Of a stretch of 6,680 bases of DNA, positions 1-6,602 are shown piece by piece. Each line of letters opens with the position of its first letter. Position 1 is the first letter of the stretch. The notes beneath the pieces are model-generated. The model made no database searches, was not told the DNA's origin, and worked only from the letters and a program-made list of their open reading frames with translations. This DNA comes from Syntrophaceae bacterium (GTDB lineage Bacteria > Desulfobacterota > Syntrophia > Syntrophales > UBA2185), in the NCBI GenBank assembly GCA_017885225.1, contig JAFNGM010000216.1, positions 3,280 to 9,959 of the forward strand, written 5' to 3'. The translations under genes and the position numbers were made by a program.

Positions 1-2
1 GG

Positions 3-1823
3 AATAAGAGAGAGGCTTATCATGATTTTTCATTAGCGCTTCCCATACTGCTCAAAACGAATCTAAGTCAGCTCTCCAACCCCAATCAGAGAAAAAGGGT
101 GTCCATGGTGTATGAGTCTTACATCGATTTCATGTCCAAAATTCGCGGCACCGATCTGGAAAAACAGTTTACCATAAATGCTGCTGCAGAATCCTACAAG
201 ATAATGACCGCCCTTACGAGCTATTCCCTCTCGGGAGCGGTGGGTGAGAGTACCGCCCGGGCCGCCGCCGCATACGACCCCGAACTTGCGGACCTGGTGA
301 GGCGGGAACAGGACACGGGGAAAGAAATCAAAGTTCTGCAGGGAACTATCTCTGAGCTCCTTGCAGCGCCTGCCGATGAGATCACGACAAAGGGCATCAA
401 GGCATCACGGGCAAGGATGGACGCATTGATAAGAGCCAGAACGGCCATTCAGGACGAGATCGGAAAAAGATTCCCCCAATACGCCGACTATATAAATCCT
501 CCTCTTCCATCTATTGAACTAACCCAGCAAAATCTCCATCCGGGTGAGGTATTGCTGTCAATTTACACCACCGACGATAAGACATATGTCTGGGCTATCC
601 CCAAAAGCGGTGACGCAAGGTTCGCTGTTGCGCCTTTAGGAAAGAAGGAGCTTGCTGATATTGTATCCAAACTCCGGCAGGCCCTAGATGCGCATCCCAC
701 CGTACTGGGGGACATCCCTGAGTATGACCTCTCGTTGGCGTATGACCTTTACCGCAGGATATTCAAGCCTGTGGAGAGCGGATTGAAGAATGCCACGGAT
801 ATTTTTGCTGTGGTCCGCGGCCCCTTGAGCCAATTGCCGCCGGCAATACTACCGACCACGCCTGTATCTCTCTCATCCGATAGTAGTATCCTTTTTGACA
901 AGTATAGAAAAGTACCTTGGCTGATCAGGAAAGCTTCCGTCACGATGCTGCCGTCGGTTTCGTCTCTCATTACCCTACGGAGTTTGCCTGCTGGTGATCA
1001 GAAGAGGAGGTCTTTTGCCGGGTTTGGCGACCCCCTCTTCAGCAAAGATCAGCTTGCCGGTTTAGGGGCTGAAAAAACCGAGAAAATGATACATCTGGCA
1101 AGCCGTGGAGCGCGGCTACACATACGGGGAGTCCGCGTGAGCAAGGAGGGAGATATAGACAGCAAACAGATTAACTCCATAACTATTGAACATCTCAATC
1201 GTCTCCCTGATACAGCTGCGGAAATACTGGACATTGCCAAGGTTCTGAATGCCGACGTTGATCAAGACGTGTTTTTAGGGAAAAACGCCTCCAAGCACCG
1301 AATAAAGACGATGGACTTATCAAACAGGCGCGTCATTGCTTTTGCCACCCACACTCTTGTGCCGGGCGACCTTGACGGTCTGGACCAGCCGGCCATTGCA
1401 TTATCTTCACCATCTGTTACGGGAGACACTGAGGACGGTCTTCTCACCATGGGTGAAATCATGAAACTCAGGTTGAATGCCGATTGGGTCGTTCTTTCGG
1501 CATGCAACACGGGAGCGTCTGACGGCGTTGGAGCTGAAGCATTGAGCGGCCTTGGCCGCGCTTTCTTCTATGCCGGGACGAGATCGCTCCTCGCCAGTAT
1601 GTGGCCGGTTGAGACGACGTCTGCACGAAGGCTTGTTTCGTATATATTTAAAAATCAGCAGTCAGATAAAACCCTTTCCCGCGCCCAAGCATTGCGCAAA
1701 TCCATGGTCGGATTAATTGATGATGCTGTCCTTATTGATCAAGGAACAGGTACGGTAATTGCGAGCTATGCCCACCCCCTCTTCTGGGCACCGTTTGTTA
1801 TAGCAGGCGATCCGGGGAAATGA
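3..1823 (+). CDS. CHAT domain (caspase-like) peptidase, C-terminal part; 5' end beyond window
   Basis: This is a CHAT-family cysteine peptidase, the caspase-HetF-associated-with-TPR type. The reading frame has no stop from position 3 to the TGA at 1821-1823, giving 606 visible residues. A GTG at 99 could serve as a start, but it has no usable ribosome-binding site and the 32 codons before it read as helical protein (NKREAYHDFSLALPILLK), so the gene almost certainly begins outside the window, probably with TPR repeats. Numbering from the codon at 3, residues 1 to about 170 are the helical linker typical of TPR-CHAT proteins (STARAAAAYDPELADLVRRE). The CHAT domain follows, with FGDPLF at 341-346, catalytic His450 in FATHTLVPG and catalytic Cys501 in LSACNTG. 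After these come the conserved AEALSGLGRAFFYAG and SMWPVE stretches, and the domain ends near the C-terminus. The residue after the His is Thr, where Gly is usual. No signal peptide is visible in this part. The substrate is unknown. It is convergent with the FecR-like/CHASE2 pair. I am confident of the family and not of the biological role. Confidence 0.93.
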   Translation, partial: NKREAYHDFSLALPILLKTNLSQLSNPNQRKRVSMVYESYIDFMSKIRGTDLEKQFTINAAAESYKIMTALTSYSLSGAVGESTARAAAAYDPELADLVRREQDTGKEIKVLQGTISELLAAPADEITTKGIKASRARMDALIRARTAIQDEIGKRFPQYADYINPPLPSIELTQQNLHPGEVLLSIYTTDDKTYVWAIPKSGDARFAVAPLGKKELADIVSKLRQALDAHPTVLGDIPEYDLSLAYDLYRRIFKPVESGLKNATDIFAVVRGPLSQLPPAILPTTPVSLSSDSSILFDKYRKVPWLIRKASVTMLPSVSSLITLRSLPAGDQKRRSFAGFGDPLFSKDQLAGLGAEKTEKMIHLASRGARLHIRGVRVSKEGDIDSKQINSITIEHLNRLPDTAAEILDIAKVLNADVDQDVFLGKNASKHRIKTMDLSNRRVIAFATHTLVPGDLDGLDQPAIALSSPSVTGDTEDGLLTMGEIMKLRLNADWVVLSACNTGASDGVGAEALSGLGRAFFYAGTRSLLASMWPVETTSARRLVSYIFKNQQSDKTLSRAQALRKSMVGLIDDAVLIDQGTGTVIASYAHPLFWAPFVIAGDPGK

Positions 1824-2181
1824 TATTTTTATAAGAAACTCGAACTGAACTATACTTATGCAATACCTTGGTTCTCTAATTCTTTAGTTGGTTTTTCCTT
1901 CAATCTAATCTTCAGATATTTGACATGCAACTTCTGAGGACTTGATAGGTGGCGATAAGATTTGACATCCTTCATGGAGAGGTGTTTCCTAAAACTCCTC
2001 CTTCCATACAACATTTTAAGAAAGATTCTCAAAAAAGATGATTTTCACAATCTTATTTACCAGTATTCACAAGTCCCAATGCAAAAAAGCTATGAGTAAG
2101 AAAGTATAAAATGAACCTTCATTTATAATATTTCTGATGTCACCTTTGACCAAATCTTGTCGCCGCATCATCTTTTTTTAT
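1824..2181. other. Convergent intergenic region, no gene seen
   Basis: This is the tail-to-tail gap between the CHAT gene (plus) and the FecR-like gene (minus). It is AT-rich and stop-dense in the frames I read, and I see no convincing gene in it. It holds one clean short palindrome at 2109-2124 but no strong GC-rich terminator for either gene. The octamer TTTGACAT occurs twice (1919-1926 and 1961-1968), which could be chance. Confidence 0.6.
2109..2124 (-). terminator. Short AT-rich inverted repeat past the FecR-like gene, possible weak terminator
   Basis: The arms AAATGAA (2109-2115) and TTCATTT (2118-2124) are perfectly complementary around a 2-base centre. It lies about 60 bases past the stop of the minus-strand FecR-like gene. 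The stem is weak, being AT-rich with almost no loop. On the minus strand it is followed by TATACTTTC rather than a clear T run. It could be a weak terminator, a protein-binding palindrome or chance. Confidence 0.2.
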
Positions 2182-3066
2182 TTAGTATTGTTGTGATATC
2201 CCGTTCCGTTCAAGACATTTCAAGGCATCATACTTTAGACCCTCAGAAACAAGATATCCAGCCTGAAGTCGGCACCTCGTTTCCATATCTGCTCCAGGAG
2301 GTAAAAGCTCTGGCAAATTATTGACGATTTCCATAATTCTGCTGGAATCATCCCTTGAAAGTAGTGCGAAAGTAGCAATATGTTTCTCTCCGGTCTTCTC
2401 TTCCACAAGAGACCATTGATATCTCCCACCCTGTTTAAGTATTCCGAGAGGAACATCGATTTTTGTCAGCATTGTTTTTTTTGAATAGACTATAGCGTTA
2501 CTTCCGATTTCTTTAATCTCCAGAGAGAAATGGGTTTCTTTCGACCACCATTTAAAAGTGAGCGGTTCTATGTACATGATGTCTGCATTATCATGCGGCC
2601 AGAAGTCTCTACATACCTTCTTTTTTTGAAATGTCCGGGACTGTAACCGCACTTTTGATCCTGGTTTATCGGGATGGATATAATTAGTAAGGGCCATCGT
2701 AAAGTATTCCATGAGTTTGGTCGTCGTAGATTTTTCTTTCTTGAAGTCTTCCATTTTAATTACAAATGGACTGTTCTTGTGGGTTAAATTTAATACTCTG
2801 CACTCGCCGCATGTGAGAAATACAGAGGCCCCTTTTTCAATTTCCAGCACTGTACCGGGAAAAATCATTTCCATTCTCCTTATCTCCTCTTTAACTGATT
2901 CCTTCTTATATCCAGTGGATGTTTCTGTTATTCGATAGACTTTGCCCCCTTCTGACTTCAGGAGATATACATATTCTTCGGATACCCCTTCCTTTCCGAT
3001 CGAAGCAGAGGGCAGAAAAAATATAATAAGCCAAAGTATCCCCGTAAAAACAAGATGTGTTTTCAT
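2182..3066 (-). CDS. Secreted FecR-like protein of unknown function
   Basis: This encodes a 294-residue exported protein. Residues 1-24 form a Sec signal peptide: Lys2, a hydrophobic core (LVFTGILWLIIFFLP) and a probable cleavage after SASIG. Residues about 30-105 look like a small beta domain of the FecR/SH3 kind (PGTVLEIEKGASVFLTCGEC), with a C86-x-x-C89 pair that could form a disulfide or bind metal. Residues about 165-236 resemble an Ig-like fold: EPLTFKWW, then FSLEIKEI, then LKQGGRYQWSLVEEKTGEKH, then ATFALL. This order, followed by a helical tail with TPR-like character (RLQAGYLVSEGLKYDALKCL, 265-284), is the pattern I know from FecR-type proteins beside CHASE2 and CHAT genes. The ATG at 3066 is favoured by a strong GGAGGT ribosome-binding site. 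It is the second gene after CHASE2, 62 bases apart, probably in one transcript. It is visibly more AT-rich than the CHAT gene. The role is unknown; a periplasmic accessory or ligand-presenting factor for CHASE2 is inference. Confidence 0.82.
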   Translation of the reverse strand: MKTHLVFTGILWLIIFFLPSASIGKEGVSEEYVYLLKSEGGKVYRITETSTGYKKESVKEEIRRMEMIFPGTVLEIEKGASVFLTCGECRVLNLTHKNSPFVIKMEDFKKEKSTTTKLMEYFTMALTNYIHPDKPGSKVRLQSRTFQKKKVCRDFWPHDNADIMYIEPLTFKWWSKETHFSLEIKEIGSNAIVYSKKTMLTKIDVPLGILKQGGRYQWSLVEEKTGEKHIATFALLSRDDSSRIMEIVNNLPELLPPGADMETRCRLQAGYLVSEGLKYDALKCLERNGISQQY

Positions 3067-3071
3067 TGAAG

Positions 3072-3077
3072 ACCTCC
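3072..3077 (-). promoter_or_regulatory. Strong ribosome-binding site of the FecR-like gene
   Basis: On the minus strand GGAGGT lies 5 bases before the ATG at 3066. It supports that start over internal ones. It contrasts with the CHASE2 gene, which has no comparable site, so the second gene of the pair may be translated more strongly than the first. Confidence 0.8.
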
Positions 3078-3128
3078 GCGATGCATCTTCTCACGGTTGA
3101 ATTTCCATGTTTTAATAGTCATTACTCT

Positions 3129-4547
3129 TTAAACCTGTCCAGTTCTCCCGAAACGAGTCTCAAGTTCATGCTTCACTTTCTTAATGACCTGCTCTTTTAT
3201 CCTGATCTGTCCATAAATCATGACTCCAGCGATCGTGGGAATAAAGTCAAACCAGTAATGAGAAGAAGAAAAGGACCAAAGACTTGCTATGACTACGACT
3301 GGGAAAAGAGCAAAAAAACAGATGAGAGTGGCCCAGAAGCGTGAAAAAAAGATAAATATAGAAGCTACAGCGATTCCAAGGACAACCTGCATGATGAATG
3401 CCTTCCAGAAACTGGTAGGCGTAATCAGACTGCCACTGATGATGCTCTGTGTGACATTGGCAACGATTTCCATTCCAGCCATCCTACCCACGGGCGTCAT
3501 GTAAAAGTCATTTTTATCAAATGTTCCCCCAACAATGACAACCTTATCCTTGAATATTGTCTCACGCTCAACTTTATTGGAGCGGTATTCTTCTAAAAGA
3601 CGCTTTAGACTAACTTCGCGATCGAAATGCTCATAATTACCGATAAAATTGGGAATGATCCTGCCATTCCTGGCCATGCGGATACAAATATCATCTTGAT
3701 GCGATTCTCTTGGGTTCGAAAGGATAATTCTATTGTCGTGAATATTCAACAGAGCTTCCGTAAGAGCTTCCTGTGACAGGCCTTGATAAGCAGCAGCTAC
3801 AACAACAGGGAAAGACGCCACAGGAAGATATGGGAGTTTATCCGTTAAATCTTTATTCTTGACCATATACAAACCCTCGACCATCCTGAAAACCCCGTCG
3901 CTATCCAATCTGAAAAAGGTGCCGCCATAGATGGTCTTACCCACCCACTGGGCCCCCGGGCTTATACCTTCAAAGAGAATAAACCCATCTCCTGTCGTAT
4001 GTAAACTTTCATCTGTATATGGCCGCAAGTCAGAAAGGGGGTTGTTTTCTGCAAGAGGTTTGTCTTCAATGGCCTTAACGTTTCCAACAAGCACGATGGG
4101 AATACCAGCTGCAGAAGCACGATCAAAGGCATCCGCCAGCATGCGATCTTCGGAAGATGGGTCGGACAGATCGCAATCAAGAGCAATCACTCTGGCCTTG
4201 AGTTTCACCAACAGGTTTACCGTCTCCGCCAGTCGTCCTCTCGAAAGCGGACTGACTCCACGAAAACCCTCTTTGTATTCCTCATCGGTAATAAAGAGCA
4301 AGGCTACATCGTTCGCCTTATTTTGAGTGATGAAATGGAGGAGGTCGGTCATAGGGTTCTGATACGGCCTAAAATATCCTACCCAAGCCAGGGTAGTTAC
4401 TGTCGTGCTGATGGCTAAGCCAACGAGAATGGCTCTTACAAAATAGCCTCTATAAAGGGAAAATTTGTTAAATATAAATTTCGCTGCTGAAACTAGAAAA
4501 CATTTAGCAGAGAGGAAAATATTATGGAGATGATAGACAGGATTCAT
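3129..4547 (-). CDS. CHASE2-domain membrane sensor without an output domain
   Basis: This 472-residue inner-membrane protein carries a CHASE2 extracytoplasmic sensory domain. A first membrane helix lies at about 37-58 (FVRAILVGLAISTTVTTLAW). CHASE2 spans about 75-372. It shows a strand with acidic turn (VALLFITDEEY), the SPLSRGRLAETVNLLVKL helix, ARVIALDCDLSDPSSEDRML, and the closing signature FKDKVVIVGG, then DFYMTPVGRMAGMEIVANVT. Three further membrane helices follow at about 382-402, 404-426 and 431-448, the usual CHASE2 arrangement. Only about 24 basic residues remain (KEQVIKKVKHELETRFGRTG), so there is no kinase, cyclase, GGDEF or other output domain. In the family CHASE2 is normally fused to such domains, so this sensor must act through a partner. 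The ATG at 4547 is the first start codon after the upstream in-frame stop but has no good ribosome-binding site. Its ATG overlaps the TGA of a doubtful upstream frame as ATGA. It is probably co-transcribed with the FecR-like gene from the promoter at 4613-4642. The ligand is unknown. Confidence 0.92.
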   Translation of the reverse strand: MNPVYHLHNIFLSAKCFLVSAAKFIFNKFSLYRGYFVRAILVGLAISTTVTTLAWVGYFRPYQNPMTDLLHFITQNKANDVALLFITDEEYKEGFRGVSPLSRGRLAETVNLLVKLKARVIALDCDLSDPSSEDRMLADAFDRASAAGIPIVLVGNVKAIEDKPLAENNPLSDLRPYTDESLHTTGDGFILFEGISPGAQWVGKTIYGGTFFRLDSDGVFRMVEGLYMVKNKDLTDKLPYLPVASFPVVVAAAYQGLSQEALTEALLNIHDNRIILSNPRESHQDDICIRMARNGRIIPNFIGNYEHFDREVSLKRLLEEYRSNKVERETIFKDKVVIVGGTFDKNDFYMTPVGRMAGMEIVANVTQSIISGSLITPTSFWKAFIMQVVLGIAVASIFIFFSRFWATLICFFALFPVVVIASLWSFSSSHYWFDFIPTIAGVMIYGQIRIKEQVIKKVKHELETRFGRTGQV

Positions 4548-4612
4548 AGGCGGCCCAATGAGGGAATTGGAGTTTGTTTGATTTTGATAATAATTTTCCT
4601 TCGGCCGGAGTA

Positions 4613-4642
4613 AGTATAAGGAATATGACGATTATGTGTCAA
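4613..4642 (-). promoter_or_regulatory. Predicted sigma70-type promoter for the CHASE2/FecR-like pair
   Basis: On the minus strand there is a perfect -35 box TTGACA (4642-4637), an 18-base spacer and a -10 box TATACT (4618-4613) that differs from consensus at one base. Transcription would begin near 4606, giving a leader of about 60 bases before the CHASE2 ATG. Position and strand fit the two-gene unit, and no other gene lies between. Confidence 0.6.
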
Positions 4643-5020
4643 GAAAAAAGGGGCACAAGAGATGATACGTAAAATGCGGTGGCAAAGGCCAGGAAGGAAC
4701 TTGTCATGGAGAGACATCAGCCAGTGTAATAGGGTATCGCTTTCAGTGAACTTGCAGGGCCGGGCAGTCATTTTTGAGTGTCGTGCAAAAAGAGGCATTC
4801 CGGCACTCTAAAATTACGTAACACTGTAACATTTATTGAAGAAGAAGGGGACAGTTTAATAATTGCACCATTGCATTCTCTTTATGTTGAAAGGACCACC
4901 ACTACATAACCCCTTGCTGAAACTTCCGTCATGCTGTTTCTTGGAATAGGATTGGTTAGATATGCTGGCGTCAGGGGATAGTTTAAGAAGTAACGAAACA
5001 CATAAACGGTTTAGTTGCAG

Positions 5021-5051
5021 AAAGGCAGGATCAGCAACGAACCCTACCTTT
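5021..5051. terminator. 12-bp imperfect hairpin with T run, candidate terminator or structured RNA
   Basis: Arms 5021-5032 and 5040-5051 enclose a 7-base loop. As minus-strand RNA all 12 positions pair, three of them as G-U. As plus-strand RNA nine pair and three mismatch, but the stem is followed directly by a run of T (5049-5054), the classical intrinsic terminator layout. The wobble pattern favours a minus-strand RNA and the T tract favours plus, so the direction is open. No gene just upstream on either strand explains it. Confidence 0.4.
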
Positions 5052-5363
5052 TTTGTGCCTTTAAGACATAATCATAGGTATAATCTAATCACATTCCTTG
5101 AGGGCTTGAGTGAACTAAACACTCTCCCTCTCCACCGCTTCCTTCCTGTAGACCTTAAATCTGACTTTCTCGCCTGGATATAAGAATTCAATGCGTAATG
5201 ATTATATTTATGACTCTTCAGAGACTCCAGCAACTGGACAAATTTCCCATAAATGTGCTATGGTTCTGGTAAAAAATCGGGGAAAAAGAAGTTTGTGCAT
5301 TATATTGTTAGGGCTTCGCATGAGCGAGTAACTATCTCGAACGTTTGTGTCCTACCAGACAAG

Positions 5364-5368
5364 AAAGG
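5364..5368 (+). promoter_or_regulatory. Ribosome-binding site that sets the hydrolase start
   Basis: AAAGG lies 9 bases before the ATG at 5378. That ATG begins a textbook signal peptide (MKKILGLAII). The longer frame from a TTG at 5345 would add 11 polar residues in front of the signal peptide and has no ribosome-binding site, so 5378 is preferred. Confidence 0.6.
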
Positions 5369-5377
5369 CTCGACCAA

Positions 5378-6160
5378 ATGAAAAAGATCTTAGGCTTAGC
5401 AATCATCACACTGGCATTCACTTTCAGCGCAGGAGCTCCTACGTCCTTTGCACAGACCATAGACAATCAAGGTGCAAATGTGGCGATGAGCTGGGAAAAG
5501 GCCGATGTGTTTGTTCCGGGTAGTTTTTTCACGACCAGACCAAATAAAGTAACTGTGAACAAGCCATTGCCGGTAGTCATTTACCTCCACGGGTGCACTG
5601 GCATTAATGTTAATCATGATGCTTTGTGGGGAGACTTCATCCAGGGACTTGGCTTCATTGCGGTCTTGCCAGACAGCATGGCACGACCAGGGCGCAAGTG
5701 GAATTGCGATCCGAAGACAAAGAGAGGCGGTGCCTTCCCGCAAGCCAATGCCATGCGCATAGAGGAGATTCGCTATGCAGTTGAGCAAGTCAAGAAGAGC
5801 CCTTGGGCCGACACGAAGAATATTTTTTTGATGGGACACAGCGAAGGCGGTCAAGCTGCCGCGTGCAACACGCTGCCTGACTTTCGCGGCATCATCATTT
5901 CAGGATGGACTTGCACAGACTCGGCGCGGCCAGGTTTCGACGGCATCTTTGCGCCGTTGGAAACCCCGATCCTGACCCTCGAATGGGATCACGACGCATG
6001 GCGCGAAGGGAAGCCACAACAAGGCTCTTGCGCCAACAAGTTCGGCGAACGGAAGAAGGCTCGCCAAGTGTTGTTCCATGGGACTCAACATTCAACCTAC
6101 GACCAGCAGGAGGCACGCGATGCGGTTGCACAGTTTCTCAAGGAAAATCTTGCACACTAA
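5378..6160 (+). CDS. Secreted alpha/beta-hydrolase, dienelactone hydrolase type
   Basis: This is a 260-residue exported serine hydrolase. Residues 1-25 are a Sec signal peptide (MKKILGLAII onward) with probable cleavage after TSFA. The mature part has the alpha/beta-hydrolase order. The first is strand PVVIYLHGCTG (65-75), whose HGCTG supplies the oxyanion region. Next is IAVLPDS (94-100), then the nucleophile elbow GHSEG with Ser155. Asp204 lies in LEWDHDAW, and His238 in HGTQHSTYD completes the likely triad; His234 is a less likely alternative. Several cysteines (110, 163, 179, 218) would be able to form disulfides in the periplasm. The length suits the dienelactone hydrolase/small esterase group. 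The substrate cannot be told from sequence. It is on the opposite strand from the CHASE2 pair, more than 800 bases away, and is followed by its own terminator, so it is probably a single-gene unit not tied to the CHAT/CHASE2 locus. Confidence 0.9.
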   Translation: MKKILGLAIITLAFTFSAGAPTSFAQTIDNQGANVAMSWEKADVFVPGSFFTTRPNKVTVNKPLPVVIYLHGCTGINVNHDALWGDFIQGLGFIAVLPDSMARPGRKWNCDPKTKRGGAFPQANAMRIEEIRYAVEQVKKSPWADTKNIFLMGHSEGGQAAACNTLPDFRGIIISGWTCTDSARPGFDGIFAPLETPILTLEWDHDAWREGKPQQGSCANKFGERKKARQVLFHGTQHSTYDQQEARDAVAQFLKENLAH

Positions 6161-6192
6161 CCCCCCTAATCGGGCCGCCGAGGGTTTTCTTT
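6159..6192 (+). terminator. Likely intrinsic terminator of the hydrolase gene
   Basis: The sequence starting at the stop codon folds as AACCC (6159-6163) with GGGTT (6182-6186), around an inner stem TCGG (6170-6173) with CCGA (6178-6181) and the loop GCCG. A six-base bulge on the 5' side separates the two stems. The T-rich tract TTTTCTTT (6185-6192) follows. GC-rich stem, T tract and position directly after the gene all fit rho-independent termination; the bulge lowers confidence. Confidence 0.45.
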
Positions 6193-6531
6193 CCCACTCC
6201 CCCACACCACCCCGCATGTGGATTTCCTTCAACCATCTCAGGACATGCTACTCTCTGGACGGACACAGAGGGGATTACCGATACGTGGGCTAATACTACA
6301 TAATCATAACACATATTGAGAAGAAGCGCCCTTGCTCGCTTTCTTTTGGTAAGACTCAGCAGCATGGTTTCAAAAAAAACGTTGGCTTGTAGGTGAAGTT
6401 TTTTATCATCAAATCGCTCTGTTCCTTCCTGTTATCTTGTTCTTGGTTATTTCCTTCAGAATGCAACGTTTCGAACGGTATTCATTAACCTTGATTTTCT
6501 TTACGTTGGACAAATTTCCTTTGATATACCA

Positions 6532-6569
6532 ACTTGGCATTTCACGGTAATAAAGACCAAAAGCCAAGT
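6532..6569. repeat. Inverted repeat, 11-bp arms with one mismatch
   Basis: ACTTGGC plus ATTT (6532-6542) faces AAAA plus GCCAAGT (6559-6569) across a 16-base spacer, with one A/A mismatch inside the arms. It could be a hairpin in RNA or a binding site for a dimeric regulator. No adjacent gene explains it. Confidence 0.4.
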
Positions 6570-6578
6570 GTCAAAACT

Positions 6579-6602
6579 TCATCATCGTTGATTTTATGAT
6601 GA
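6579..6602. repeat. Short inverted repeat TCATCAT/ATGATGA
   Basis: The 7-base perfect arms (6579-6585 and 6596-6602) flank a 10-base AT-rich spacer, 9 bases after the preceding inverted repeat. On the plus strand it is followed by TTTAACTCTTTT, so it could be a weak terminator. Low sequence complexity makes chance plausible. Confidence 0.3.

Larger units (their letters stand above)
4548..5377. other. Long divergent intergenic region, no convincing gene
   Basis: About 830 bases separate the CHASE2 start (minus) from the hydrolase start (plus). It contains the predicted promoter at 4613-4642 and a hairpin at 5021-5051. Two frames could be read as small proteins: 84 residues at 4544-4798 minus and 73 residues at 4962-5183 plus. 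Neither has a recognisable domain, a good ribosome-binding site or protein-like composition. The string GGGGACAG at 4847-4854 resembles a motif often seen in repeats beside REP-associated transposases, but no transposase is present. I see no clear promoter for the hydrolase. Confidence 0.55.

Noticed and set aside
1919..1968. Direct repeat TTTGACAT (1919-1926 and 1961-1968) and a possible plus-strand -35 box
   Set aside because: Eight bases in AT-rich DNA can recur by chance, there is no good -10 box at proper spacing, and no plus-strand gene follows.
4544..4798. 84-residue minus-strand frame ending with an ATGA overlap onto the CHASE2 start
   Set aside because: It has no recognisable domain and no good ribosome-binding site. 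Its composition looks like translated noncoding DNA, and the likely CHASE2 promoter lies inside it. The overlap is kept as a finding only.
4962..5183. 73-residue plus-strand frame in the long intergenic gap
   Set aside because: It has no ribosome-binding site and no recognisable motif, and the hairpin at 5021-5051 lies inside it.
5345..5377. TTG-initiated extension of the hydrolase
   Set aside because: It would put 11 polar residues before a textbook signal peptide. The ATG at 5378 has a properly spaced AAAGG.
5896..6303. Several long frames on both strands overlapping the hydrolase 3' half
   Set aside because: They are shadow frames of the moderately GC-rich hydrolase gene. The hydrolase frame alone carries the catalytic motifs.
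6138..6365. 75-residue minus-strand frame containing PEMVEG
   Set aside because: It overlaps the hydrolase end and its terminator. The PEMVEG-like string is what results from translating the common intergenic repeat, not a protein motif.
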